64,000 nt of DNA from Euleptes europaea. Its lineage: Eukaryota; Chordata; Lepidosauria; Squamata; Sphaerodactylidae. Both the position numbers and the translations under genes were made by a program. Shown piece after piece: positions 51,086 to 62,399 of this stretch; within the stretch, counting starts at the first letter, position 1; each line of letters begins with the position of its first letter. The stretch covers positions 655,001 to 719,000 of the forward strand of contig NC_079323.1 of NCBI RefSeq assembly GCF_029931775.1, written 5' to 3'. The notes beneath the pieces were generated by a model that was not told the DNA's origin, searched no databases, and worked only from the letters and a program-made list of their open reading frames with translations.

Positions 51086-52911
51086 CAGTCATTTTTTTGT
51101 ACATGTCACTTCCACTTTCCACCACTCTTTGCATTCTCCCCACTGACTTGGGAAGGGCTTTAGTGGTTATCTAAGCTTTCCGATCCTGATTGCTTTCTAT
51201 TCTGTCTGCCTGCACAGGGACAAATGTCTTGCTTGGCATGCTCTGAGGACCGGTGCTGCGGACTGGGGCAGGGGGGGGGGAATAGGGATGGAAGGCAGGC
51301 CACACTCGATCCTTCTCTCCAAATACACAACAGAATTAACTCCTTCAGGGGAAAGGGTTGGAAAATGTTGCTTGTATGCTCTGGAAGGCAGGTTGGGTGC
51401 TGAAGAGTAGACTGGGGAAGTGGGGAAACAGAAGCAAATTATTATTTCCCACAAAAGGCATTTGTTGGTTTGCAGTTACTGTTTTCTTACACTGTAAGCC
51501 ACTTGGAGTCCACTGGCACCCAAAATAAATAAATAAATAAATTAAATAAATAAATAAATAAAGGGGTTCGGTGCTGCCAAAAAACCAAGGCTGCATTTCA
51601 ATGTCTTCCGGTCCACATGTTCAGCAGTGAATCATCAGACGATAACCAGCTGCATGTCACAGCTGGCGACACCTTCCTCCAGTTGCAATCTCATTGTCTG
51701 ATTTGCGTTTCCTTTCCTAATTCAGTCCAATGTAGCATTTTCATGGAAAGGATAAACCTGGAGGGGAGGGGGAAATCACGACTGCCTGATCTTCCAAATT
51801 GAAAAAACAACCTGCATATAGAAAGCAGAGGTGGCTAGAACTCTCCTTCCTGACACGCTAGTTTTCTATGTGAACAGAATTCTGTGTACAGAACAGTATG
51901 CAGTCCCATGATACCCCACTACTAGGTGCCGCCCGTCCTGGTGGGGTCCAGGAACACGAGGAAGACTTTTGTGAAACTTCTAAAAGTTTGACAGTACAAA
52001 GAAAAGGAGCTGACCTTTGCAGAGGGAAGAATGTGTGTGTAACAAGGGCCTGCCGGTGGGACCTGAGCAGGGGGTCAGAAAAACATTTGCAGCTAGAAGG
52101 GAAGTATTTCATGGGCTTCTGCCGATGTCTGGGACTCCTCTCCAGCACCCAGCAAGGCTGTGGAATTCAGCTACGTGGAGACCAGCACGTAGGCCTTTGA
52201 GTGAGCCGCAGGTTGAGCGTTCCCCTGGAATGGCCCAGGCATCTGCTGTCCCACCTCTCTATTAGGCCCCGGTAATGGAAACGGGGTGAGTCTTCCTGTC
52301 ACCCTCATGAACAAGAGGAGAGACCACGGAGGCTGCTGTTCTTACCCCCCCCCTTTCCACTTCCATTCATGAACATCACAACGCAGACATTTCAAAATGC
52401 TCATGGATTGCACATGGAATCCATGGAAACAGCGGGCTGGAGTGGAAAAAGCTCTCCAGGATGTTTAATAGTTGCTTCAGTAGCGAAGCACACAGTTGAC
52501 AACTACGCAGGTCACCTCGCAATATAAGGCTGACTTGACCATCTGGAGCTGGAAGATGGTGGCGTGTCAGAGAGCCTGGTCGCATCAAAAGGAACAGCCA
52601 GTGTGCCAACAGAGCAAGTGGAGTGACCCTTTGTGGGCATTGGCCCTTCCGGGCACCGCTGGACTGGAGGTGGTGGTGCCAGGCAGGGAGCTGGTTAAGG
52701 AGAGTGTTGAACCTGTAGGGTCCTCCTCAGAGGCCCTGGCTCTCGAGAACCTGGAGTCACAAACAGTTTTCAAAGCAACCCTGGACATGGAGGAGGAGAA
52801 GGATAACCCTGTGATTCCAGGGTGCTCTGAAGTCCCATTCCCCAGGAGTCCACCTTCCCCTCATCAGAAGGAAGATTTCATCCCAGAGGCTCCCCACGTG
52901 AGGGTCTCTGC
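51086..52911. other. long stretch with little recognisable content
   Basis: An L2-type tail with an (AAAT)n run lies at 51490-51562 (AAATAAATAAATAAATAAAT). The rest shows no repeat family or conserved frame. The last few hundred bases are the 3' flank of the OR52 gene. No polyadenylation signal was chosen. Confidence 0.4.
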
Positions 52912-53865
52912 TCAGGTGCACCATGTCCCTCCCGCCTTTGAGAACATGTGGGTGACTCGCTCCCGAATCTGCCTCGTTCTCACCCCATAGACAATGGGGT
53001 TGAGCATGGGGGGCACAATCACATAGAAGTTGGCCAACAGGATATGGATGCAGCTGGGGACGTTGTGGATGAAGCGGTGGGTGAGGAAGGAGAAGAAGGC
53101 GGGAAAGTAGAACATCATGATGACGCACAGGTGGGAGCCACAGGTGCGGAGAGCCTTGAGGCGGGCCTCCTTGGACGGGAGCCGGAAGACGGCCCGAAGG
53201 ATGACCACGTAGGAAATGGCGATGAGCACCAGGTCCAGCCCAGAGGACAGGAGGGTTGTTGTGAAGCCGTACCAGATGTTGATGGTGATGTCTGCGCATG
53301 CCAGTCGAGCGATGCCCATGTGCTCGCAGTAGGTGTGGTGCATGGTGCTGTGGCCGCAATAGGGCAGCCTCTTGAGGAGGAAGATGGTTGGGAACATGAT
53401 GCACACGCCCCTCACCAGCACTGCCACCGCCACCTTCCCGATCATGGAGGGTGTCAGGATGGTCATGTAGCGCAGGGGGTCGCAGATGGCCACGTAGCGG
53501 TCAAAGGCCATGGCCAGCAGGATTGAAGACTCGGCGATGAAGCTGAAATGCGTGAAGAACATCTGGGCAATGCAGCCATCAAAGGAGACCTTCCTGGATC
53601 CAAACCAGAAGATGGTCAGCATTTCGGGCACCGTGGCCGTGGACAACATGAGGTCAGCCACAGAGAGCATGGCCAGGAAGAGGCACATGGGCTGGCGGAG
53701 GGTGTGGTCTGTGGCAATGAGAAAGAGGAGGAAGAAATTCCCAGCCACCGCCAGGACATACATCAGGCAGAAAGGGACAGAGATCCAAATGTGAGACTCC
53801 TCCATGCCCGGGATGCCGGTCAGGACGAAGGTGATGGGGTCAAAGTTGCTGTGGTTGAGAGCCAT
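52912..53865 (-). CDS. olfactory receptor, OR52 family (class I)
   Basis: Intact 317-residue odorant GPCR. Visible marks are NHS glycosylation (residues 4-6), LTGIPGMEESHIW, VAGNF in TM1, [51 protein letters not shown] and [13 protein letters not shown]. The TM2 motif reads PMCLFLAML where OR52 proteins usually have PMYLFL. ATG 53865 (MALNHSNFD) is chosen because a good acceptor (GTTTTCTCTCCTCAG) ends at 53907. The frame also stays open upstream into the intron, and that part is not OR-like. It is a close relative of the genes at 39417 and 59755. Confidence 0.95.
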   Translation of the reverse strand: MALNHSNFDPITFVLTGIPGMEESHIWISVPFCLMYVLAVAGNFFLLFLIATDHTLRQPMCLFLAMLSVADLMLSTATVPEMLTIFWFGSRKVSFDGCIAQMFFTHFSFIAESSILLAMAFDRYVAICDPLRYMTILTPSMIGKVAVAVLVRGVCIMFPTIFLLKRLPYCGHSTMHHTYCEHMGIARLACADITINIWYGFTTTLLSSGLDLVLIAISYVVILRAVFRLPSKEARLKALRTCGSHLCVIMMFYFPAFFSFLTHRFIHNVPSCIHILLANFYVIVPPMLNPIVYGVRTRQIRERVTHMFSKAGGTWCT

Positions 53866-54159
53866 CTGAGGACGCTGGGATCTCTCTGCCTGCAGGCCTT
53901 GGGCTCCTGAGGAGAGAAAACAAAACAGACCCCAGAATAAGTCATTTTCTGGCCTATCACAGAGAACCAGTCTGGGAGGGGGGCTCCACATTTCCTTAAG
54001 ATCTGGGGTAACAGTATGATTCTTGGCAACAGAATGGAACAGTCATTCATCCAAGACTGGTTGTAACATCTACCAAAGCAATCATTTGGAATAATCAGGA
54101 GGGCCCACATACTGACATGGAGACCAAATTTGCCTTTTTTACAGCGAGCCAAACATTAC

Positions 54160-54282
54160 AATCATAGAGTTGGAAGGGACCACCAGGGTCATCTTGTCCC
54201 ACCCCCTGCACAATGCAGGAAATTAACAACTACCTCCCCCACACACACCCAGTGACCCCTACACCATGCCCAGGAGATGGCC
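54160..54282 (-). repeat. CR1 LINE 3' tip
   Basis: AATCATAGAGTTGGAAGGGA… through CCCCCTGCACAATGCAGG, the reverse complement of the CR1 end. It is cut by the MITE that follows. Confidence 0.7.
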
Positions 54283-54493
54283 AAAGGGTTGCCAACTGCC
54301 AGGTATTAGCAGGAGATCTCCTGCTAATTCAACTGATCTCCAGCCGATAGAGATGAGTCACCTGGAGAAAAATGGCCGCTTTGGCAATTGAACTCTAGGG
54401 CATTGAAGTCCCTCCCCTCCCCAAACCCCGCCCTCCTCAGGCTCCGCCCCAAAAACCTCCCGCTGGTGGCGAAGAGGGACCTGGCAACCCTAG
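54283..54493. mobile_element. TAGGGTTGCC-type MITE
   Basis: AAGGGTTGCCAACTGCCAGG to ACCTGGCAACCCTAG. Full copy inserted in CR1 sequence: CR1-like words (GATGCCCTCCCTCTCATGA) resume after it. Confidence 0.75.
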
Positions 54494-54573
54494 ATGGACA
54501 AGATGCCCTCCCTCTCATGAACTACTGGCCAGTCTTGTCCTAGAAAAAGGAATCTCATCCCCCCCCCCCAACA

Positions 54574-54912
54574 GAAGAAGAAGAAGAAGAAGAAGAAGAA
54601 GAAGAAGAAGAAGAAGAAGAAGAAGAAGAAGAAGAAGAAGAAGGTTTTTATATGCCAACTTTCTCTACCACTTAAGGAAGAATCAAACTGGCTTACAATC
54701 ACCTTCCCTTCCCCTCCCCACAACAGACACCCTGTGAGGCAGGTAGGGCTGAGAGAGTGTGACTAGCCTAAGGTCACCCAGCTGGCTTATTGTGGAGAAG
54801 TGGGGAAAGCAACCCGGTTCTCCAGATTAGCCTCTGCTGCTCATGTGGAGGAGTGGGGAATCAAACCCGGTTCTCCAGATCAGAGTCCACCTCTCCAAAC
54901 CACTACACCATG
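54574..54912 (-). repeat. tRNA-derived SINE with long GAA tract
   Basis: The tail has expanded to about 23 GAA units (54574-54643). The body and the head (CACTACACCATGGTAGC on the plus strand) follow. It is the longest triplet run in the window. Confidence 0.85.
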
Positions 54913-54975
54913 GTAGCTTCTGCCCCTGACCTCAAAGACCATCTCTCCCCATTAATGGCCACTCTGCCATGAATA

Positions 54976-55133
54976 AGGTTGCCAACAGATTTGGGGGTGG
55001 AGCCTGGGGAGGGCAGGTATCGCAGCAGGGTATAATGCCACAGAGTTTGCCTGCCAAAGCAGCCATTTCCTCCAGGGGAACGGAACACAGGAGACCGGTT
55101 GTAATTCCGAGAGATCTGGAGGTTGGCAACCCG
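54976..55133. mobile_element. TAGGGTTGCC-type MITE, older short copy
   Basis: AAGGTTGCCAACAGATTTGG to GGAGGTTGGCAACCCGAG. Bases 55134-55597 hold nothing recognisable. Confidence 0.6.
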
Positions 55134-55597
55134 AGCCGTTAGGCCCTGCAGGCAACGCTGCACAGAGAGAAAGAGCCTGCTTTTTGACATGGCTTTGACA
55201 CTGGAGGAGGGCAGGGAAATGTGTCACGGAGGTATTTAGGCAGTTAATGTTCTGTACAGCTTTAAGAATGATTAACTAAATAATTAATTTTGGTGCTTCA
55301 GGCGGTCCTAGCCATGTCCCAGGAAAATACCCAGGCCACACACTCTGCACGCCCTCCCCTGCCCCCACTTCCGTTGCCAAAAGATGTGCAGAATGAAGCC
55401 GGACTGGCAACCTCGAGGAGCCCCAGAAGTCCCTTAGGAGGAGCAATGAAAAGGAGGGACTCACGATGTGGGGAAGAGGACCAAGACGTGGTTCCCTCCA
55501 GTGAGGATCACACTTCCATCATGAGATATCATAAATGAGCCTGTTTTCATTGTCCCCCATAATTCATTGGCGCCTGCCATGGAACCGGGAGGAGTTC

Positions 55598-56206
55598 CAG
55601 GGTTGCCAGGTCCCTCTTTGTCACCAGCGGGAGGTTTTGGGGGCAGAGCCTGAGGAAGAGCGGGGTTTGGGGAGGGGAGGGACTTCAATGCCATAGAGTC
55701 CAATTGCCAAAGTGGCCCTTTTCTCCAGGTGATCAGCTGTAATAGCAGGAGATCTCCAGCCACCACCTGGAGGTTAGGTAACAAAAATTCACCGATACTG
55801 TAAATAAAAGTACTTGCAAAATAACAGTCACAGGCTCACACAAAGTATCAAAAATGCAATATAATGGTGAAATACAAAACAAGCTCAAAAAGTACTAGTG
55901 ACAATGATACTTCTTTCTCACCCGTGAAGGACTTTACGGTTTATACTTATCCTGGAGTTTGCTATTGAATTGTCTGTATTACCAGAACGTGATCCTAGCA
56001 TCAGCTACTGCTAGGCTGTTATAATGAGGCTGTTGTTGATATATGTTTGTTTGTATATGGTCATTGTGCATTGTTGTGTATCATTGTCACTAGTACTTTT
56101 TGCACTTGTTTTGTATTTCACCATTATATTGCATTTTTGATACTTTGTGTGAGCCTGTGACTTATTTTGCAAGTACCACCTGGAGGTTGGCAATCCTAGT
56201 TCCAGG
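55598..56206. mobile_element. TAGGGTTGCC-type MITE split by a hairpin insert
   Basis: The left part (55598-55775: AGGGTTGCCAGGTCCCTCTT…) and the right tip (56175-56206: …GGAGGTTGGCAATCCTAG) together make one MITE. The 399 bp between them are a separate insertion flanked by a 14-bp duplication. Confidence 0.75.
55776..56174. mobile_element. 399-bp insert with 100-bp inverted arms
   Basis: Flanked by ACCACCTGGAGGTT at 55762-55775 and 56175-56188. Arms 55810-55909 and 56079-56176 are near-perfect reverse complements (GTACTTGCAAAATAA…), about 97 of 100 bases by eye, with about 170 bp between them. The right arm runs up to the duplication, while 34 bp precede the left arm. No coding capacity; family unknown. 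Confidence 0.75.
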
Positions 56207-56212
56207 GCAGTT

Positions 56213-56410
56213 TAAAGGGGCTGTGGCTCAGTGGAAGAGCCTCTGCTTGGCATGCAGAAAGTCCCAGGTTCAGTTCTCAGTGTCTTGAGTTTAAAAAGGA
56301 TCAGGTGGCAGGTGATGTGAAGGGCCTCCACCTGAGACCCCAAAGAGCAGCTGCCAGTGAGTGGATGGCGCCTGGGGGGCCTGGTTCAGTCTCAGGCAGC
56401 TTCTTGTGTG
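56213..56410 (+). repeat. tRNA-Ala-type SINE with GT run
   Basis: GGGGCTGTGGCTCAGTGGAA… through CTCAGGCAGCTTCTTGTGTG, merging into a (GT)n microsatellite that ends near 56431. Bases 56432-57000 show nothing recognisable. Confidence 0.75.
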
Positions 56411-57002
56411 TGTGTGTGTGTGTGTGTGTGGGTCGAAGCGTTTGGACCTCTGCCAAAGCGGCATGAAAGAGGCTCAGCCTGGCCTCATCAGCACCTGCGG
56501 GCGGTCCAAGTGCTTCACTGATCATCATTCGACAAGATGAAGCGGGCAAGGGGAGCCGCAAGGCCGTCTTGCACGTGAGGCGCAGCTCCCCGAACTGTAT
56601 TTCGGCTGCCCCTGCATGGAAGTCCCTGCTGCAACTGATGCAGAAGAGGCGGAAAGAGCCCCTCAAGTGACTGGGAGACAAGATACCACCATGAGTCAGA
56701 GCGGAAAGCACCAGCTGGGACACCAGCCTTGGTCAGGAGAAGCCCCTTCTGCTGACCAAGAGGGGCTCCGGGTTTTTCCTTCTTTAAAAAAGATAAAATG
56801 GAAACACGAACAAATGACGGAGACCCCCCTTCCCCACCAATGAGACACGGGAGGGGGATTGGGGGTGTGTGCACAGCATGGAAACAACTCTGAGAATCTT
56901 GTTTTGATGTCAGCAGATTAAGACATGATCTTAATCTTGAGAGATTAATTTTGAGAGAAGTGGAGAGGAGAAAGATTGCTTAACACCCATTAATGTTTTT
57001 GC

Positions 57003-57205
57003 TGCCCTGATATCCCGATAAAGCTTGACCTCGTCAGACCTCACCAGCTGAGCAGGCTCAGTATTTGGAAGGGAGCCCACCAAGGAAGGCTCTGCAGAGG
57101 AAAGCAATGGCAAACCGCTTCTGCTTAATCACTTGCCTGGCAAAACCTATGGGGTCGCCATAAGTCGGCTGTGACTAGATGGCACTTGACACACACACAA
57201 AGCCT
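57003..57205 (+). repeat. 5S-rRNA-derived SINE
   Basis: GACCTCGTCAGACCTCACCA and GTATTTGGAAGGGAGCCCAC mirror 5S rRNA. It is followed by CTATGGGGTCGCCATAAGTC and a CACACACACA end. Same family as 165. Bases 57206-58010 hold nothing recognisable. Confidence 0.7.
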
Positions 57206-58010
57206 GGCAAGCAGAGATGTAGCAGGCAAAGTTTTCCCTGTTGTCTCACCTCCATGACAGGACAAACTTCACTGGTTCCATTTCTGCCTGCCAGGCCCAA
57301 GAGCTGGGAGGCGCTGGGAACGATTGCATCCAAGAGCAGAGCAGGAAAGGGTGGCACACAACCGTCGCTGCTCTGGGTAAAACCCCCAAAATCCACCCAA
57401 GAGGCTGTCAGGGGCTTTATGGCATGTGTTTGCCCCCACACTTCACAACCCTCCTTGCAACCCATCCACACCAGGGCCAAAAAATGGGGACGACCCCTCA
57501 AAGAACACACCCACACCCCATTCTAAAGCCACTTGCTTTTGAAGTGCTGGTTTCCAGATCTAGGATAGCCATTTAAGAGATCAGCTGGGGGGGGGGGGAT
57601 CTGAACAGAAGACCCTCAAATGCCCTTTAATTCTGGCTGACTCACCGGGACGGTCCTGCAGTAGGAAAGGAAGAGACGGCTCTGCCAGCCAGCAGGAAGC
57701 CGCCACACTGGCAAGGATGGGTTGAGATGGCTGGACCGCTGGCAGAGAGAGGGCACAGCGGGTATCCCTCTGCTCTTAACCCTTCCAAGCAGGGAAGAGC
57801 TGCAAGGGGGTTGTTCTGAGGCCTCTGGGACTTCCTGGTACCTGGGCACATAGGGGGGTGGGTGGGCAGGCCCATTAAAGATTAACAGGCCATCGCTCGG
57901 CTTGACTGAGCAACTTCCTCCCCCCCCTCCACATTCCGGGACATTCTGAAATCTCCCTGGCAACGTCAGCCTTGCCCTGAACCCACTGGCACCGCCCATT
58001 AGTGGTCAGA

Positions 58011-58195
58011 AGGGTTGCCAACCTCCAGGTGGAGCCTGGAGATCTCCCAGATTTATAACTGCTCTCCCAGCAACAGGGATCAGTTCCTCTGGAGGAAATG
58101 GCTTCTTTGGACGGTGGGATCTATGGCATTATGCTCCGTTGAGGTCCCTTCCCAAACTCTGCCTTCCGCCAGGCTCCAACTCAGATCTCCAGGAA
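58011..58195. mobile_element. TAGGGTTGCC-type MITE, right end lost
   Basis: AAGGGTTGCCAACCTCCAGG through CCAGGCTCCAACTCAGATCT, then CR1 sequence from 58200. Confidence 0.55.
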
Positions 58196-58199
58196 TAGA

Positions 58200-58665
58200 A
58201 TAGAATCATAGAGTTGGAAGGGACCACCAGGGTCATCTAGTCCAACCCCCTGCAAAATGCAGGAAATTCACAAATACCTCCCCCCCACACACCCCAGTGA
58301 CCCCTACTCCATGCCCAGAAGGTGGCCAAGGTGCCCTCACTCTCATCATCTGCCTATGGTCACAGAATCAGCATTGCTGACAGATGGCCATCTAGCCTCT
58401 TCTTAAAAACCTCCAGGGAAGGAGAGCTCACCACCTCCCGAGGAAACCTGTTCCACTGAGGAACCGCTCTGACTGTCAGAAAGTTCTTCCTAACATCTCT
58501 AGACAGAAACTCTTTGGATTTAATTTCAATCCGTTGTTTCTGGTCTGACCTTCTGGGGCAACAGAAAACAACTCAGCACCCTCCTCTCTTTGACAGCCCT
58601 TCAAGTACTTGAAGATGGTTCTTGTATCCCCTCAGTCTTCTCTCCAGGCTAAGGAGTTGCCCAAC
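58200..58665 (-). repeat. CR1 LINE 3' end
   Basis: AATCATAGAGTTGGAAGGGA… to CCCTTCAAGTACTTGAAGAT. The minus strand encodes the end of CR1 pol and its tail. Confidence 0.8.
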
Positions 58666-58983
58666 CCAGCTCTTCAGTCCCTCCCAAAACTGCTTGTGTA
58701 CCTGAGACCCACAGGACAAAAAGAAACATGATGAGCAGGGTCATGCTTTATTGGCCCATAAAGGGGGCTGCAAGCTTTCAGGTCAAGTAGAACTCTTTGA
58801 CAGGCAGAATGCATAGGCAGACAGGAGCAAGCTAGGGTTGCCAGGCATGGCTTGGCAGCTGGCCACCAGCAGGAGATGGTGGGGCAGGGACATGAGGGGA
58901 AGTTGCCGACTTTGGCTAGGGTTGCCAACCTCCAGGGAGGAGAGCCTAGTGCTGTGCTCCCCCCCCCCCTGCCCTGAACGAGA

Positions 58984-59195
58984 GTAGGGTTGCCAGGTCC
59001 CTCTTTGCCGCAGGCAGGAGATTTTTTGGGCAGAGCCTAAGAAGGGCAGGGTTTGGGGAGGGGATGGACTTCAATGCCATAGAGTCCAACTGCCAAAGTC
59101 ACCATTTTCTCCAGGTGAACGAATCTCTGTCGCCTGGAGATCAGTTGTAATAGCAGGAGATCTCCAGCTAGTACCTGCAGGTTGGCAACCCTAAA
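58984..59195. mobile_element. TAGGGTTGCC-type MITE
   Basis: GTAGGGTTGCCAGGTCCCTC to GCAGGTTGGCAACCCTAAA, full length. A broken piece of another copy lies at 58832-58940. Confidence 0.75.
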
Positions 59196-59754
59196 TGAGA
59201 GGCAGACATTCCTATGGATCAGACAAAAACAGGGGATGCTCTTGGGGAATGCACTGAGGTGGGGTGGATGCTAAATTGCTCCCTCCCCCTGATGATCCCA
59301 CCCTGCTTCTACAGCTTATCCCTTCCCTACCCTGGTTATTTCACAATCAGAAGGCTGTAATTTTGTAGGGTTAAAAGCATGCCGGGAAGGGGGAGTTTCA
59401 TGGGACAGGGGGCTCACAAGGAGAGGATTAATCTGATCCGTCATTCCCAGACACAAATTGCACGCGCACACACACACATACATACACACGCAAACATGTA
59501 CTCATGCACCCATACACTAACATGTTTACCCAGATGAGCTTTGGAATGCAGAACGTGGTATCAGCACCTGCAAGATGCCTGCACCATAACCTGCAAATTT
59601 GGCCTCCCATTGGGAAGAAAGGCAGGGTATAAATGAAGTACGTAAGTATATAAACACATAAACCCCCCCCCCATTCTCCAGAATAGTCTTATTCACTTTA
59701 ATGTGGCGACTCTGGAGTAAACTGGACTGCAGGCTCAACCTGCACTGAGAGTGA
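59196..59754. other. 3' flank of OR52 gene; short CA run and L2-type tail
   Basis: A CACACACACA tract lies near 59470-59480. GGAAGAAAGGCAGGGTATAA at 59611 with an AAATGAAGTA tail is an L2-like end. Nothing else is recognised. Confidence 0.4.
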
Positions 59755-60708
59755 TCAGTGTGATTTCCTAGTCTGTAAAAACATCCGAGCCACCCGCTCC
59801 CGGATCTGCTTGGTTTTCACCCCGTAGACTATGGGGTTTAACATGGGGGGCACGATGGCAAAGAGGTTAGCCAGCAGGATGTGAACCGGGCGGGGAATGC
59901 TATTCACAGCAAATCTGTAAGCGAAGATGGAGAAAAAGGCCGGGACATAAAACATCAAGATGACGCAGAGGTGAGAGCCGCAGGTGCCGAGAGCTTTGGC
60001 CCGGGCATCTTTGGATGGGAGCCGAAAGACGGCCCGGAGGATCAAAACGTAGGAGACGGCAATAAAAACGGTATCTGCTCCCGTGGTTAAAAGAGCTACC
60101 GTGAGGCCGTACCAAATGTTGAGCGTAATGTCTGCACAGGCCAGCCGGACAATTCCCATGTGCTCACAGAACGTGTGGGAAATGACATTGGGGCCACAGA
60201 AGGGCAGCCTCAGTAGGAGGAAGGTCAGAGAAGCCATCAGGCAGAATGCGCGAACGGCTGCCGCCACTGCAATCTTTGCTATCCGTGAGGGGGTCAGCAC
60301 GGTGCTGTATTGCAATGGACAGCATATGGCAATGTACCGGTCAAATGCCATAGCTAGCAAGATGGCTGACTCAGCTACAAAAAGGAAGTGTATGATGAAC
60401 ATCTGGGTGACGCAGGCCTCAAAGACAATCTCCTTGGCATTGAACCAGAAGATGCTGAGGGTTTTGGGCATGGTGGTGGTGCAGAGCACCAGATCTGAAG
60501 TAGCCAACATGGCCAGGAAGAGGAACATGGGCTGGTGAAGGCTGCGCTCCTTGATGATGATGAAGAGGAGGAGTCCATTCCCTAGGAGCGCAAGGATGTA
60601 CATGGAGCAGAACGGGACAGAGAGCCAGGTATGTGCATCCTCCATGCCTTGCACACCAACCAGGATGCATTTGACTATTGTGAAGCTTGTGTGGTTGGCA
60701 GCTGCCAT
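59755..60708 (-). CDS. olfactory receptor, OR52 family (class I)
   Basis: Intact 317-residue odorant GPCR and the most diverged of the three OR52 genes here. Visible: NHT glycosylation (residues 5-7), LVGVQGMEDAHTW in place of GIPGME, LLGNG in TM1, [68 protein letters not shown] and [19 protein letters not shown] 60708 has an excellent context (CCCACCATGGCAG) and follows a likely acceptor (TTCCTATTTTCACAG ending at 60750). The open frame upstream of it is not OR-like. Confidence 0.95.
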   Translation of the reverse strand: MAAANHTSFTIVKCILVGVQGMEDAHTWLSVPFCSMYILALLGNGLLLFIIIKERSLHQPMFLFLAMLATSDLVLCTTTMPKTLSIFWFNAKEIVFEACVTQMFIIHFLFVAESAILLAMAFDRYIAICCPLQYSTVLTPSRIAKIAVAAAVRAFCLMASLTFLLLRLPFCGPNVISHTFCEHMGIVRLACADITLNIWYGLTVALLTTGADTVFIAVSYVLILRAVFRLPSKDARAKALGTCGSHLCVILMFYVPAFFSIFAYRFAVNSIPRPVHILLANLFAIVPPMLNPIVYGVKTKQIRERVARMFLQTRKSH

Positions 60709-60799
60709 GGTGGGAAAAGGATCCTCCCCAGGAGCTTGGCCAGATAGCCCTGTGAAAATAGGAAGAAAGGAAGCGTCATGGACAAAATATAGGTTCATA

Positions 60800-61210
60800 G
60801 ATTCATGGAGTTGGAAGGAATCACCAGGGTCATCTAGTTCAACCTCCTGCACAATGCAGGAAATTCACAAATACCTCCCCCCCACCCCCAGTGACCCCTA
60901 TTCCATGCCCAGAAGATGGCCAAGATGCCCTCCCTCTCATGATCTGCCTAAGGTCACAGAATCAGCATTGCTGACAGATGGCCATCTAGCCTCTTCTTAA
61001 AAATCTCCAGGGAAGGAGCCCTTACCATCTCCCGAGGAAGCCTGTTCCACTGAGGAACTGCTCTAACTGTTAGAAAATTCTTCCTAATGTCTAGACAGAA
61101 ACTCCTTTGATTTAATTTCAACCGGTTGGTTCTGATCCGGCCTTCTGGGGCAACAACAGAAAACAACTCCTCTCTATGACAGCCCTTCAAGTACTTGTTT
61201 AATGTAAGTC
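60800..61210 (-). repeat. CR1 LINE 3' end
   Basis: TTCATGGAGTTGGAAGGAAT… to CCCTTCAAGTACTTG. The minus strand reads LDIRKNFLTVRAVPQWNRLP. It begins about 90 bp upstream of the OR52 start, inside its probable 5' intron. Bases 61211-62399 hold only a SINE scrap (61905-61990). Confidence 0.8.
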
Positions 61211-62399
61211 CACATTCTTTGTCCTCTTCCATATCTGGCATACTGTTTTTGTGCTGGATAAAATCTGTGTGCATCAATGGCAGGTACAGCCGTCAGGGGG
61301 ATCTTCCCAAATGATAGCTTGGAACCCCACCGCTGAGTATAAAAGACTCACCGAGCTTCTGCCTTGTATGCTTCTTTTTGTGCAGAGAAGAGAGATCTAT
61401 CCAGCAATGCCAGAGCAGCGGGCAATGGAGATATTTGTCCTTTCTTGCTCAGCATCCCAGGAGGGGTCTTGGAGCCAGGATACCTGAGGGACACAGATGG
61501 TCAAAGCCAAAGGATAAAGATAATAGCAGCATTGTGTTCAGACTGGAGTTTCAAGGCTGGGTCTCCAGTGCTCAAACTAAAACCACCATGCTGTGACTAC
61601 AACGTTGCTAGACACTCTCCTCACTTCCCTGAGCTTTGAAAAGTTCCCTGTATAGCACGTCAAGGCTTGATTCCCTTTGGAGGAGAGAACATTGGAGACA
61701 CTGTGGGTCTTTGTAATATTTGCTTTATTTACAGGTAGGCAAGCAGAACGTAGGTGGAGCAAAGGCACGCAGTTCTTCCACAGCAGGCAGCAATTCCGCT
61801 GACCCTGCATCCGATTCACAGTCAGGGGCTGCTCAAGCAGACCTGTGGGGGCCACCAAGTGCAGCAGCACTACCTCCTTCGGTCTTTTCCGAGCCCTCCA
61901 ACCTGAGATCTTTTCACTACGGATGCCAGGGATCATACCTAGGAAATTTTACATGTCAAGCAGGTGCTCCTCTGCTGAGCCAAGGCCTGGAAGGGCCAGT
62001 CATTAGACAGAAAGGTCAACCATAGTGTGGCTTGAGGAAGTAGGAAGCCTGCTTGGATGTAGACTTCCCCCAACAATTCTGCACTCTTGTAAAGATATTA
62101 GATTGAGGGAAAGGCACTCTCCATGTGTACAGGGAAGCTAATTCCCATATATGTCATTATAATATTATAACTGCTTCCCTCCCCTGCTGTATTCTGGCAT
62201 TCAAAACATGATTTGGGACTGTGCCCTGATTTAAATGAGTGATGCACAAGGTTGTATATTTTCCATTCTTTTAGTCTCCGCTCGTGTCCAAGGAATCCAG
62301 ATTCTTCCTGATTGAGTTCTTTGTTCAAATTCAAATTCATCTGCTTCACAAAATTTACATTGACAGGTTTAGCATCCTTTTAACATCCTTCTTTCACAC

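Noticed and set aside
53866-53991. N-terminal extensions of the OR genes
   Set aside because: These open stretches cross a likely splice acceptor and are not OR-like. The same holds at 60709-60852. At 2335 the extension begins with GTG rather than ATG.
54490-54723. Poly-phenylalanine or poly-lysine/glutamate reading frames
   Set aside because: They are translations of the GAA/TTC triplet tail of a SINE.
39417-60708. One or more OR genes being pseudogenes
   Set aside because: All five OR frames are uninterrupted, 317-318 residues long, and keep the conserved transmembrane motifs.
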